64,000 bases of DNA from Pseudomonas lundensis (lineage in GTDB: Bacteria; Pseudomonadota; Gammaproteobacteria; Pseudomonadales; Pseudomonadaceae). Position numbers and translations under genes: made by a program. The notes under the pieces were generated by a model. It saw nothing but the letters and a program-made list of their open reading frames with translations. It made no database searches and was not told the DNA's origin. The stretch is taken from assembly GCF_001042985.1 (NCBI RefSeq), contig NZ_JYKY01000006.1, forward strand, positions 150,440-214,439, read 5' to 3'. Position 1 is the first letter of the stretch. Each line of letters opens with the position of its first letter. Positions 27,461 to 36,423 of this stretch are shown here, piece by piece.

Positions 27461-28399
27461 TTAACCGAACAACCAGCGCCACAGCAGCACCAGCACCAGC
27501 ACCGCCAACACCGGGCGCATGATGCGGTACAGCTTGGGGTTGCGGCGTTTCCACTGCTTGACCACGCCACTGAAGCGATCGCTGAAGCGTTTGCTCCAGG
27601 CGTAGGCTTTGTTGATGCCGCCTACTCGTTCGTCGTCCAGGTTTTGCGGCGCGGTGGCTTTGCCCAACTGAGCGCTGACCCAACGGTTGATCTTGGTCAT
27701 GAGGCGGTTGGTCAACGGCCGTTCCACGTCACAGAACAGGATGACGCGGGTGATGTCGGTTTCGTTTTTGACCCAATGCACGTAGGTTTCATCGAACATC
27801 ACGTCTTCGCCATCACGCCAGGCGTACTCCTCGCCGTCCACAAAGATGCGGCACGCGTCGGAGTTGGGCGTTGACAGCCCGAGGTGATAACGCAGTGAAC
27901 CGGCAAACGGGTCGCGGTGCGGGTTGAGGTGACTGCCGCCCGGCAGCAAGGCAAACATCGCGCCTTTGACGTTAGGAATGCTGTTGACCAGCGCCACGGT
28001 TTTCGGGCAAAGCAGCTCTGCGGAAGGCAGCGGCTTGTCGTACCACTTGAGGTAAAAGCGCTTCCAGCCTTTTTTGAAGAACGAACCGAAGCCTGCGTCG
28101 TTGTTCTTTTCGGCGGCGCGGATGTAGCCCTCGTCGAACAGGTGCATGGCCTCTTCGCGAATCGCCTGCCAGTTGTCCTTGAGGATATCCAGCTCGGGGA
28201 ATTTGCTGCGGTCCAGGTAAGGTTTGGACGGCACACCGGAGAACAGGTACATCAAGGCGTTGTACGGCGCAAAAAAAGCGGAGTGGTTGACGAACTGACG
28301 CAACACCGGCAAGCGCGCCTTGCCGCGCAAGTGCACGTAAAGGATGCTGCCGACAAACAGCAGTATCAGCCCTGCCTTGATGGCGAAGGATAAGGTCAT
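27461..28399 (-). CDS. lpxO: Lipid A hydroxylase LpxO (Fe/2-oxoglutarate dioxygenase)
   Basis: A 312-residue membrane-anchored aspartyl/asparaginyl beta-hydroxylase family member. It has an N-terminal helix (AGLILLFVGSILYVH), the iron-binding HRDPFAGSLRYHLGL region and the second His in FDETYVHWVKNET, and a C-terminal hydrophobic helix. LpxO 2-hydroxylates the secondary acyl chain of lipid A on the cytoplasmic face of the inner membrane. Length is close to Salmonella LpxO. Monocistronic; its stop directly abuts the attenuator promoter. Confidence 0.92.
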   Translation of the reverse strand: MTLSFAIKAGLILLFVGSILYVHLRGKARLPVLRQFVNHSAFFAPYNALMYLFSGVPSKPYLDRSKFPELDILKDNWQAIREEAMHLFDEGYIRAAEKNNDAGFGSFFKKGWKRFYLKWYDKPLPSAELLCPKTVALVNSIPNVKGAMFALLPGGSHLNPHRDPFAGSLRYHLGLSTPNSDACRIFVDGEEYAWRDGEDVMFDETYVHWVKNETDITRVILFCDVERPLTNRLMTKINRWVSAQLGKATAPQNLDDERVGGINKAYAWSKRFSDRFSGVVKQWKRRNPKLYRIMRPVLAVLVLVLLWRWLFG

Positions 28400-28618
28400 G
28401 CAACAACTCCTCGAAAAAACTGTGCGGCACCGATAGCCCGATGTGGCAGCCGGGCATGATAAACACTACCGGCGCAGGACAAAACCCGCGTGATCCAACA
28501 TTCAGTGTTAAGGATTACGTAACAGCGCATTTAATAGCATATGCCGAGGCGAAATCGCTTGATGTGAGTCAGGCAAAACCTGTCGCTGATGCGGGCCGGG
28601 ACGCGACAGGCGGCGCTT

Positions 28619-28649
28619 GCGCAGGCGCGGTGAGCCCGCCCGCCTGCGC
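28619..28649. repeat. GC-rich inverted repeat between cysK and lpxO
   Basis: GCGCAGGCG pairs with CGCCTGCGC (13-base loop) in the 275-base gap between the cysK stop and the lpxO start. It may end cysK transcription or be a REP-like element. No T-run follows. Nothing else is recognised in this gap apart from presumptive lpxO promoter DNA (AT-rich at 28520-28545). Confidence 0.45.
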
Positions 28650-28674
28650 CGCCCCGGCCGTGATAATTGTGGCC

Positions 28675-29649
28675 TTACTGCTCCAGTTCCTGCTCACTAA
28701 ACATGTCGCTGAACAGAAAGCTCGACAGGTAACGTTCGCCCGAGTCCGGCAGGATCACCACAATCGTCTTGCCTTGCATCTCCGGTTTTTCGGCCAGACG
28801 CACCGCCACTGCCATGGCCGCACCGCAGGAGATGCCGCACAAAATGCCTTCTTCATGCATCAGGCGCAGCGCCATGGCCTTGGACTCATCGTCACTGACC
28901 AGCTCGACCTGATCGACAATCGACAGGTCGAGGTTTTTTGGCACAAAACCGGCACCGATGCCCTGGATTTTATGCGGCGCAGGCTGGATGGCCTGACCGG
29001 CCAGCGCCTGGGTGATGACTGGCGAGGTGATGGGTTCAACGGCCACTGACATCAGCGGCTGACCCAGTGTGTGCTTGATGTACCGTGAAATACCCGTGAT
29101 GGTGCCGCCCGTGCCCACGCCTGAAACCAGCACATCGACACGCTCTCCGGTGTCGTTCCAGATTTCGGGGCCGGTGGTTTTTTCATGGATGGCAGGGTTG
29201 GCCGGGTTTTCGAATTGTTGCGGCATGAAGTACTGGGCAGGGTCGCTGGCCTGGATTTCAGCGGCCTTGTCGATCGCGCCTTTCATGCCTTTGGCCGGTT
29301 CAGTCAGGACCAGCTCGGCGCCCAGTGCCTTGAGCACTTTGCGACGTTCAAGGCTCATGGACGACGGCATGGTCAGCATCAAATTGTAACCGCGTGCAGC
29401 GGCCACGAAGGCCAGGCCAATGCCGGTATTGCCCGACGTGGGTTCAATGATGGTCATGCCCTGTTTAAGTACCCCGCGGCTCTCGGCGTCCCAGATCATG
29501 TTGGCGCCAATCCGGCATTTAACCGAATACCCCGGATTACGCCCTTCGATCTTGGCCAGAATCGTGACACCACGGGGCCCAATGCGGTTGATCTGTACCA
29601 GCGGTGTATTACCGATGGAATGAGCGTTATCTGCAAAAATACGACTCAT
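28675..29649 (-). CDS. cysK: Cysteine synthase A (O-acetylserine sulfhydrylase)
   Basis: A 324-residue PLP enzyme. The PLP lysine is K44 in [10 protein letters not shown]; the substrate loop is TSGNTG, the phosphate-binding loop is GTGGT and PDSGERY sits near the C-terminus. This matches CysK length (323) and lacks CysM hallmarks. It forms cysteine from O-acetylserine and sulfide in the cytoplasm. It is divergent from the MoxR gene. Confidence 0.93.
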   Translation of the reverse strand: MSRIFADNAHSIGNTPLVQINRIGPRGVTILAKIEGRNPGYSVKCRIGANMIWDAESRGVLKQGMTIIEPTSGNTGIGLAFVAAARGYNLMLTMPSSMSLERRKVLKALGAELVLTEPAKGMKGAIDKAAEIQASDPAQYFMPQQFENPANPAIHEKTTGPEIWNDTGERVDVLVSGVGTGGTITGISRYIKHTLGQPLMSVAVEPITSPVITQALAGQAIQPAPHKIQGIGAGFVPKNLDLSIVDQVELVSDDESKAMALRLMHEEGILCGISCGAAMAVAVRLAEKPEMQGKTIVVILPDSGERYLSSFLFSDMFSEQELEQ

Positions 29650-29760
29650 GACGGGGGTCCCTTATGCACTTTTCGGAAAGGCTTCAAGGGTAGGCTTCGT
29701 GTTCGCGTGCGTCCAGTCATGGCGTGACGGCCCGTTCACAGACTGAATGAGGCGTTTGCG

Positions 29761-29789
29761 TTCACGCCACGCGGGTGCCGCGTTATAGT
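29761..29789 (+). promoter_or_regulatory. Sigma-70 promoter candidate for the MoxR/vWA operon
   Basis: TTCACG (29761) and TATAGT (29784) are spaced 17 bases, about 65 bases before the MoxR start codon. The -10 is good, the -35 weak. Confidence 0.4.
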
Positions 29790-29856
29790 CGGACATACTT
29801 TTTTAGTCGCCCGCCCTGCCCTGTGCAGACCGGGTTCATGGTTTGAGGATGTGCAG

Positions 29857-30702
29857 ATGAAGTTTGAAGGTACCCGCGCCTACGTGGCCACTGATGACCT
29901 GAAGCTGGCGGTCAACGCGGCCATTACCCTGGAACGCCCGCTGCTGGTCAAGGGCGAGCCCGGCACCGGCAAGACCATGCTGGCCGAGCAACTGGCCGAG
30001 TCTTTCGGCTGCAAGCTGATCACCTGGCATATCAAGTCCACGACCAAAGCCCACCAGGGCCTTTATGAATACGATGCGGTCAGCCGTCTGCGCGATTCAC
30101 AGCTGGGCGTCGATAAAGTCCACGATGTGCGCAATTACCTGAAGAAAGGCAAATTGTGGGAAGCCTTCGAAGCCGAAGAACGGGTGATTCTGCTGATCGA
30201 CGAAATCGACAAGGCCGACATCGAGTTCCCCAATGACCTGCTGCAAGAACTCGACAAGATGGAGTTCTACGTTTACGAGACCGACGAAACGATCAAGGCC
30301 AAGGTGCGCCCGATCATCATCATTACGTCCAATAACGAGAAAGAGCTGCCGGACGCCTTCCTGCGCCGTTGCTTCTTCCACTACATCAGCTTCCCGGACC
30401 GCAACACGCTGCAAAAAATTGTCGACGTGCACTTCCCTGATATCAAGAAAGAACTGGTCAGCGAAGCGCTCGACGTGTTCTTCGATGTGCGCAAAGTGCC
30501 AGGCCTGAAGAAAAAGCCTTCGACTTCCGAACTGGTGGATTGGCTCAAGCTGCTGATGGCCGACAACATCGGCGAAGCCGTGCTGCGCGAGCGTGATCCG
30601 ACCAAGGCCATCCCGCCGCTGGCCGGCGCGCTGGTGAAAAACGAACAGGACGTGCAATTGCTTGAGCGCCTGGCGTTCATGAGCCGTCGCGGCAATCGTT
30701 GA
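29857..30702 (+). CDS. MoxR-family AAA+ ATPase
   Basis: A 281-residue AAA+ ATPase. Walker A is GEPGTGKT (K39), Walker B is ILLIDEIDKAD, sensor 1 is ITSNNEKELPDAF and the arginine finger is in LRRC. MoxR ATPases act with von Willebrand A proteins as chaperones in assembly of metal enzymes or complexes; the target is unknown here. ATG 29857 is preferred over GTG 29851 because GAGG is 8 bases upstream. The vWA partner begins 19 bases after the stop. Confidence 0.9.
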   Translation: MKFEGTRAYVATDDLKLAVNAAITLERPLLVKGEPGTGKTMLAEQLAESFGCKLITWHIKSTTKAHQGLYEYDAVSRLRDSQLGVDKVHDVRNYLKKGKLWEAFEAEERVILLIDEIDKADIEFPNDLLQELDKMEFYVYETDETIKAKVRPIIIITSNNEKELPDAFLRRCFFHYISFPDRNTLQKIVDVHFPDIKKELVSEALDVFFDVRKVPGLKKKPSTSELVDWLKLLMADNIGEAVLRERDPTKAIPPLAGALVKNEQDVQLLERLAFMSRRGNR

Positions 30703-30721
30703 TTGACCCGAGGCGATAAGC

Positions 30722-31900
30722 ATGTTGCTGAATCTGTTCAATGAAATGCGCGCAGCCAAGGTGCCGGTTTCGGTGCGTGAGCTACTGGACCTGATCAACG
30801 CGCTCAAACACCGCGTGACCTTCGCCGACATGGACGAATTTTACTTTTTGGCGCGCACCATTCTGGTCAAGGACGAGCGCCACTACGATAAGTTCGATCG
30901 CGCCTTCGGCGCCTATTTCAACGGCCTGCAAAACCTCAATGAACACCTTGAGGCCCTGATCCCGGACGAATGGCTGCGCAAGGAGTTCGAGCGCTCGTTG
31001 AGCGATGAAGAGCGGGCGCAGATCCAGTCGCTGGGCGGGCTGGACAAACTCATCGAAGCGTTCAAACAGCGCCTGGAAGAGCAAAAGGAACGCCACGCCG
31101 GGGGCAACAAGTGGATCGGCACCGGCGGTACCAGCCCGTTCGGTTCCGGCGGCTATCACCCCGAAGGCATTCGCGTCGGGGATGCCGGTGCGCGCCAGGG
31201 CAAGGCTGCAAAAGTCTGGGAACAGCGCGAGTACAAAAACCTCGACGATCAGGTCGAACTGGGCACCCGCAACATCAAAGTTGCGCTACGGCGTTTGCGA
31301 AAATTCGCCCGTCAGGGTGCGGCAGATGAACTGGACATCGACGGCACCATCGATCACACCGCACGCGACGCCGGTCTGCTGAATATCCAGATGCGACCGG
31401 AGCGGCGCAACACCATCAAGCTGCTGTTGCTGTTCGACATTGGTGGCTCGATGGACGCCCATGTGCAGATCTGCGAAGAACTGTTCTCGGCCTGCAAGAC
31501 TGAGTTCAAGCACCTGGAGTACTACTACTTTCACAACTTCATTTATGAGTCGGTGTGGAAAAACAACCAGCGGCGGCAGGTTGAACGGATCGCGACCCAG
31601 GATGTGCTGCACAAATACGGCGCCGATTACAAGGTGATCTTCATCGGCGACGCGGCCATGGGCCCATACGAAATCACCCATGCCGGGGGGAGCGTCGAGC
31701 ACTGGAACGAAGAACCGGGTTACCTGTGGATGCAGCGTTTTAGGGAGAAATACAAAAAGCTCATCTGGATCAACCCGTACCCCAAAGACACGTGGAACTA
31801 CACGGCCTCGACGCGCATCGTGCGCGACTTGATTGAAGACCGCATGTACCCGCTGACGCTGGAGGGACTGGAAGAAGGGATGCGCTTTCTGGCGAAATGA
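30722..31900 (+). CDS. CoxE-like von Willebrand A domain protein, MoxR partner
   Basis: A 392-residue cytoplasmic protein. The helical N-terminal half (about residues 1-110) has a coiled-coil-like EQKERHAGG end, followed by a Gly-rich linker (GTGGTSPFGSGG) and a vWA fold from about 225. The metal-binding site reads DIGGSMD where the classic MIDAS motif is DxSxS, so one Ser is replaced by Gly. It shares a transcript with the MoxR ATPase. Substrate unknown. Confidence 0.88.
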   Translation: MLLNLFNEMRAAKVPVSVRELLDLINALKHRVTFADMDEFYFLARTILVKDERHYDKFDRAFGAYFNGLQNLNEHLEALIPDEWLRKEFERSLSDEERAQIQSLGGLDKLIEAFKQRLEEQKERHAGGNKWIGTGGTSPFGSGGYHPEGIRVGDAGARQGKAAKVWEQREYKNLDDQVELGTRNIKVALRRLRKFARQGAADELDIDGTIDHTARDAGLLNIQMRPERRNTIKLLLLFDIGGSMDAHVQICEELFSACKTEFKHLEYYYFHNFIYESVWKNNQRRQVERIATQDVLHKYGADYKVIFIGDAAMGPYEITHAGGSVEHWNEEPGYLWMQRFREKYKKLIWINPYPKDTWNYTASTRIVRDLIEDRMYPLTLEGLEEGMRFLAK

Positions 31901-31902
31901 AC

Positions 31903-31924
31903 TGACACCCTTCCTCCGAGGGGT
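31903..31924. repeat. Small stem-loop between convergent genes
   Basis: ACACCCTT pairs with AGGGGTGT (one G-T pair) across a six-base loop, in the 29 bases between the vWA and pxpC stop codons. There is no T-run. Possibly a shared transcription end. Confidence 0.35.
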
Positions 31925-31929
31925 GTGGC

Positions 31930-32853
31930 TCAGACGCTGTTGAGGCGCTGCATCCACTGCACCTGCTGGCGCTGCGCGACCTCCTGGGTCGTGGGGCGCA
32001 ACGTCACCCGCTGTCCCGGCAGGCACTGGGCCAGCCGGGCCAATGACAGCGGCGTCAATGCCCCCAGTCGCGGGTAGCCACCGATGGTTTGCCGGTCATT
32101 GAGCAACACGATGGGTTGACCATCCGGCGGCACTTGCACCGCTCCCAGCGCAATTCCTTCGGAAATCATCGGCGGCCCTTGGTACACCAGGGTCGGCCCC
32201 AGCAAGCGGATGCCCATGCGGTCGGCACGGCTGTCGACTGCCCATGGGCAATTGAAGGCGTCAAACGTGCTTTGCCCGCTGAAATTGCCGATCTGCGCGC
32301 CCATGACCACGTTTAACGACGCCGCGTCGGTGAATGTGGGAATCCAGGCGTGATGCAACTCACGCAGCGCGGGCTGAATGTCACTGAAGCCCAGCTCGGC
32401 GCCCTTCACCAGCGCGTGCCCCTTGCCATCCAGCCCGCCCAACTGCTCGCGTATCACCGTGGCGCAACTGCCCAACACGCGCGGCGCGTCGAAGCCTCCC
32501 GGCGCGGCCAGGTAAGCGCGCGCGCCGTTGAGCGGCTGCACGAAATCCAAGGTCTGACCCTGGCGCAGCCTGAAACTGCGCCACGGCTTGAGCGGCTGAC
32601 CATCCACGGTGGCGGCCAGGTCTGCACCCGCCAGCGCCAATGTGCAATCGCGCTGGGCGATGACGCTAAAACCGCCCAAGGTGATTTCAATCACCGGCGC
32701 CTGCAGCCCATTGCCCAACAGCCAGTTGGCCCACGTCATCGACTGCCAGTCGGCTGCACCGCCCTGCGTCACGCCCAAGTGCCGAACGCCAAAACGTCCG
32801 GCGTCCTGCAACTGGCACAACGGGGTGCTGGCCTGAATCAACAATGGGCTCAT
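31930..32853 (-). CDS. pxpC: 5-oxoprolinase subunit PxpC (KipA/AHS2 domain)
   Basis: A 307-residue protein of the allophanate hydrolase subunit 2 family. Typical motifs are RFGVRHLGVTQGGAADW near the start, PGGFDAPRVLGSCAT and LNDRQTIGGYPRLG near the end. With PxpA and PxpB it forms the ATP-dependent bacterial 5-oxoprolinase that converts 5-oxo-L-proline to glutamate. Its start overlaps the pxpB stop by four bases (ATGA). Last gene of the operon. Confidence 0.92.
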   Translation of the reverse strand: MSPLLIQASTPLCQLQDAGRFGVRHLGVTQGGAADWQSMTWANWLLGNGLQAPVIEITLGGFSVIAQRDCTLALAGADLAATVDGQPLKPWRSFRLRQGQTLDFVQPLNGARAYLAAPGGFDAPRVLGSCATVIREQLGGLDGKGHALVKGAELGFSDIQPALRELHHAWIPTFTDAASLNVVMGAQIGNFSGQSTFDAFNCPWAVDSRADRMGIRLLGPTLVYQGPPMISEGIALGAVQVPPDGQPIVLLNDRQTIGGYPRLGALTPLSLARLAQCLPGQRVTLRPTTQEVAQRQQVQWMQRLNSV

Positions 32854-33554
32854 GCCAAGGCCTCCTGCGGGGTGTCGTCACCGCCCAGGCGGATGAATTC
32901 GCTATGACTGATCGGTTCAAACTGCACACGATCGCCGGGTTGCAACAGGCTGTAGCCGTCCCGCTCCCGGTCAAACAGCATGACCGGCGTGCGCCCGATG
33001 AGGTTCCAGCCGCCGGGTGACTGGGCCGGATAGGCCGCCGTCTGGCGTTCGGCAATCCCGACACTGCCCGCCGCCACCCGTTTGCGCGGGGTGTCGAGGC
33101 GTGGAGCTGCCAACACCTCGTCTACCAGCCCCATAAAGGCAAAACCGGGGGCGAAACCCAATGCGAACACCTGATACGGACGCGCGCTGTGACGACGAAT
33201 CACTTCGCCCTGCGACTCGCCCGTGCGCCGGGCCAGCAATGCCAGCTCGGGCCCCACGCTCAGGTCGTACCACACCGGCAGCACATGGCATTGGCCGTGG
33301 TCCCCAGTAGCGGGCTGCAGGTCTGTCAGTGCCTGATTAATCAATTCGCGCGCCTGTGCCGGGCTGAGCGCCAGCCCGTCGTAGTGAATCATCAGCGTGG
33401 TGTAGGACGGCACCACATCAATCAAAAAACCCGCAAACCCGCTGCGCACACGCTCTGTGGCGGCCAGCATCCACGGCATGTTGAGTTCGGCAATCTCATC
33501 GAACAACCGCAGCATCAAGCAGTCGACGGCCGCCACTTCGATACGCGGCTTCAT
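32850..33554 (-). CDS. pxpB: 5-oxoprolinase subunit PxpB (KipI/AHS1 domain)
   Basis: A 234-residue protein of the AHS1/KipI family, with the signature [16 protein letters not shown] and the C-terminal [10 protein letters not shown]. It pairs with PxpC in the oxoprolinase complex. ATG 33554 is chosen because it overlaps the pxpA stop in an ATGA junction and gives the family N-terminus. The longer frame starting at 33629 would lie inside pxpA. Confidence 0.92.
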   Translation of the reverse strand: MKPRIEVAAVDCLMLRLFDEIAELNMPWMLAATERVRSGFAGFLIDVVPSYTTLMIHYDGLALSPAQARELINQALTDLQPATGDHGQCHVLPVWYDLSVGPELALLARRTGESQGEVIRRHSARPYQVFALGFAPGFAFMGLVDEVLAAPRLDTPRKRVAAGSVGIAERQTAAYPAQSPGGWNLIGRTPVMLFDRERDGYSLLQPGDRVQFEPISHSEFIRLGGDDTPQEALA

Positions 33555-34300
33555 GCCCGTTGCCCGTTCAGGGCCGAACGAATGCGCTGCACGGCCGCCA
33601 CCGAACTGGCGTTGTCGCCATGCACGCACAGCGTATGGGCGTGCAGGTGCAATGGGCTGCCATCAATGGCTGTCAGCGGCTGGCCCGCTGCAAGGGTCAG
33701 CGCCTGCTGCACGATGGCTGCAGGGTCGTGGTGCACCGCGCCCGGTAATTGGCGCGAGACCAGATGCCCGGCTGCGTCATAGGCGCGATCGGCAAATGCT
33801 TCAAACCACAGGGTCACGCCACACGCATCGCCGATGGCTTGCGCGGCGCTGTTATCGCGGGTCGCCATCAGCATCAGCGGCAGGCTCGCATCGTAGGCCG
33901 CCACGGCGCGCACCACCGCGCGCAACTGCTCGGGGTTGGCCATCATGTCGTTGTAGAGCGCACCGTGGGGTTTGACGTAGCTGACCCGCGCGCCCTGGGC
34001 GCGGCAGATGCCATCCAGGGCGCCGATCTGGTAATGCAGCAGGTCTTGCAGCGCCTGGGCGGTATAGGCCATGGAGCGACGGCCGAACCCTGCCAGGTCC
34101 TGATACGCCGGATGGGCACCGATCTGGACGTCATGTTCCAGCGCCAGCGCCACGGTTTTGCGCATGATCTGCGGATCACCGGCATGAAAGCCGCACGCGA
34201 TGTTGGCGCAATCAATAAAGGGCATCACCTCGGCATCCAGGCCCATGGTCCAGCTGCCAAAACTTTCACCCATGTCGCAGTTCAATAACAGGCGGCTCAC
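33551..34300 (-). CDS. pxpA: 5-oxoprolinase subunit PxpA (LamB/YcsF family)
   Basis: A 249-residue protein of the LamB/YcsF family. The N-terminal [12 protein letters not shown] contains the conserved acidic metal-site residues; [10 protein letters not shown] and [11 protein letters not shown] follow. It is the catalytic subunit that acts on the 5-oxoproline ring. The GTG at 34300 is chosen because AGGAG is 8 bases upstream and the family begins a few residues before NCDMGE. First gene of the pxpA-pxpB-pxpC unit, both junctions overlapping by 4 bases. No gene lies in the 182 bases upstream. Confidence 0.92.
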   Translation of the reverse strand: MSRLLLNCDMGESFGSWTMGLDAEVMPFIDCANIACGFHAGDPQIMRKTVALALEHDVQIGAHPAYQDLAGFGRRSMAYTAQALQDLLHYQIGALDGICRAQGARVSYVKPHGALYNDMMANPEQLRAVVRAVAAYDASLPLMLMATRDNSAAQAIGDACGVTLWFEAFADRAYDAAGHLVSRQLPGAVHHDPAAIVQQALTLAAGQPLTAIDGSPLHLHAHTLCVHGDNASSVAAVQRIRSALNGQRA

Positions 34301-34482
34301 GATGATGCTCCTGTGGTTTTTATCGTTAGAAGTAGGACATTTTTCGACAGCCGTACGTCGTTCGTCCAACTAATAAAAGCCGGGCACAGGGATAAGAAAA
34401 GTTGATTGCGGTGAAGTTGCCACGTTTAAACCGTTGCCGATCGGCGCGCAGGGCGCAGAACGGCTTGCGCAGCGACTACAGG

Positions 34483-35016
34483 TCAGTAGCTGCGCTCACG
34501 GCGTGCAATGCGTTCGCGTTGACGCTTGCCGCCCAGGACGACCCAGTCGATGAGCCGCAAAAAGCCCTCGATCACGAAGGAAAACAGCAACGCGCCGGCC
34601 ATGGCCCAGCCAATGGCGCTGGGCGACAGCAACACTTGATAAGTGTAGGCGTCGTAGGTTTCCTGACGGATGGCCGGGTCTGCCGCGTACGCCACGTGCA
34701 GGGCGCGCAGGTACCACGGCCCTTGCATGGCCTGGAACTGGTTGTCCAGCAGGCGCTGACGGGTCAACAAGGTGCCCAGGCTTGAGGCATCGCTGCGAAA
34801 TACCGGGTCGTCACTGGCCTGGTAGTGCGCCACCAGTGCGTGCAGGTCGCCGTTGAAAAACTGGTTGGCGGTGTTTTGAAACCCGGCCAAACCGGTTTGC
34901 GCTTCGATCAGGTGAGCTTCCACGCGCTTGGCGTAGTCATTGATAAAACCCGGCACTTGCACGCCGACCAACAGGCCCAGGGTGAACAACACCAACCGCA
35001 GGTAACTCAGGAACAT
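34483..35016 (-). CDS. DUF2937 family membrane protein
   Basis: A 177-residue protein with an N-terminal transmembrane helix (LRLVLFTLGLLVGVQV), a periplasmic helical domain of about 100 residues and a second helix (SAIGWAMAGALLFSFVIEGF). This is the DUF2937 layout; the function is unknown. It begins 12 bases after the YafJ-like gene, so the pair is probably cotranscribed. Confidence 0.85.
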   Translation of the reverse strand: MFLSYLRLVLFTLGLLVGVQVPGFINDYAKRVEAHLIEAQTGLAGFQNTANQFFNGDLHALVAHYQASDDPVFRSDASSLGTLLTRQRLLDNQFQAMQGPWYLRALHVAYAADPAIRQETYDAYTYQVLLSPSAIGWAMAGALLFSFVIEGFLRLIDWVVLGGKRQRERIARRERSY

Positions 35017-35028
35017 GCTCGCCCATCC

Positions 35029-35805
35029 TTATTCGGTTGTGCCCTGGCTGACGCATTCGCCGCGTCGCCACAAGCCCCACTGGCCAGGCGCATAGCGCGT
35101 CCAGGTTTCGTTTTCAGTCAACGGCTCGGTGGCAATCACAGTGACCACGTCATTGGGGGTGGTTTCTGCCTGAAAATCCACGATCACGTCGACATCTTTG
35201 AGCCGCGCCGGGCCAAAGGGCGCTCGACGGGTGATATGCACCAGTTTGGTCGAGCAGTAGCAAAACAACCAGTCACCATCACTGAGCAGGCAGTTGAAGA
35301 CGCCTTTGCCGCGATATTCGGCACAGGCGGCCACCAGCACCGGAATGAGGGTTTGGACGTCCACCGGTTCGGGGAAGGCTTCGCGCACCCGGTTGAGCAC
35401 GTCGCAAAACGCTGCTTCGCTATCGGTGTCACCGATCGGCCGGTAGAAGCTGGTGCGCGGGTTGAAATCGGCCAGTTGGCCGTTATGGGCGAAACACCAA
35501 TTACGGCCCCACAATTCGCGCACAAACGGGTGGGTATTGGACAGGCACACTTTGCCGACATTGGCCTGGCGGATATGACCAATCACCACTTCGCTTTTGA
35601 TCGGGTATCGCTGCACCAGCAATGCGACTTCAGAGTCGCAACTGGCGGCCGGGTCCTGAAACAGGCGCAGGCCACGCCCTTCGTAGAACGCAATCCCCCA
35701 GCCATCACGGTGCGGGCCGGTGCGCCCGCCACGCTGCATCAGGCCGGTGAAGCTGAACACAATATCGGTCGGCACGTTGGCGCTCATGCCCAGTAATTCA
35801 CACAC
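35029..35805 (-). CDS. Class II glutamine amidotransferase, YafJ family
   Basis: A 258-residue Ntn hydrolase. Cys2 directly after the initiator Met (MCELLGM) is the nucleophile of class II glutamine amidotransferases, with GPHRDGWGIAFYEG and NTHPFVRELWGRNWCFAHNG forming the glutamine pocket. The acceptor in E. coli YafJ is not established. Length (255 in E. coli) is normal. Cotranscribed with DUF2937 downstream. Confidence 0.9.
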   Translation of the reverse strand: MCELLGMSANVPTDIVFSFTGLMQRGGRTGPHRDGWGIAFYEGRGLRLFQDPAASCDSEVALLVQRYPIKSEVVIGHIRQANVGKVCLSNTHPFVRELWGRNWCFAHNGQLADFNPRTSFYRPIGDTDSEAAFCDVLNRVREAFPEPVDVQTLIPVLVAACAEYRGKGVFNCLLSDGDWLFCYCSTKLVHITRRAPFGPARLKDVDVIVDFQAETTPNDVVTVIATEPLTENETWTRYAPGQWGLWRRGECVSQGTTE

Positions 35806-35840
35806 GCTCGCACTCTCGCATTCAGGCTCGACGGAAAAAG

Positions 35841-36335
35841 TTACAACCTGGGTTCAACCCGGGTAAAACCGCTGACCCGCGGTGCTACCGGACGGCCGTA
35901 ACGGTCGTCACCGGCATTGCCGAAGGGTTGATCGTCTTCAGGATCGCTCTGGCGGGCCTGCTCGGCCGCCGCCGCTTGCGCACGCCGGGCCTTGCTCGCG
36001 CGCTCAATGGGCCAGCGGATCAGCACAAACAGCCCATACAGGCAAAACGCAATGATGGCGTACATCAACAGGTCGGACACGGCCCGCCAGGCGTTGTTGC
36101 CCACTTTGAACGCCAGATCAAGGGCGGTGATGGCAATCGCAGGGGCGAACTTTTCCTTGACCGGGTCAATGATGGTCGGGCTGAACAACAGCACGGCCAT
36201 CAGTACCCGCAACGGTTCACGCAGCCAGCGCCACATGAAGCGGGTCAGGCGGCACCACACGAGCAGGCAGCCCAAAGCGGCAAAGGCGTAAAGGCCCCAA
36301 GCGATCAGATAGTCGTTCTCGGTCATGGTATCCAT
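35841..36335 (-). CDS. Hypothetical inner-membrane protein
   Basis: About 164 residues with three hydrophobic segments (ENDYLIAWGLYAFAALGCLLV, EPLRVLMAVLLFSP and LLMYAIIAFCLYGLFVLIRW) and a hydrophilic, Ala/Arg/Asp-rich C-terminal tail of about 55 residues that is cytoplasmic by charge. No family is recognised. The start is uncertain: ATG 36335 or ATG 36326 fit, and neither has a clear ribosome binding site. Divergent from the oligopeptidase gene. Confidence 0.6.
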   Translation of the reverse strand: MDTMTENDYLIAWGLYAFAALGCLLVWCRLTRFMWRWLREPLRVLMAVLLFSPTIIDPVKEKFAPAIAITALDLAFKVGNNAWRAVSDLLMYAIIAFCLYGLFVLIRWPIERASKARRAQAAAAEQARQSDPEDDQPFGNAGDDRYGRPVAPRVSGFTRVEPRL

Positions 36336-36423
36336 GGTCGGCAGGCAATGAGGCGCTATGATAACGGCTTTTAGCCAGTGCGGCTGCACGGCTTCTTTTC
36401 ATTCAGGTTTCCGAGAGCAGTTA

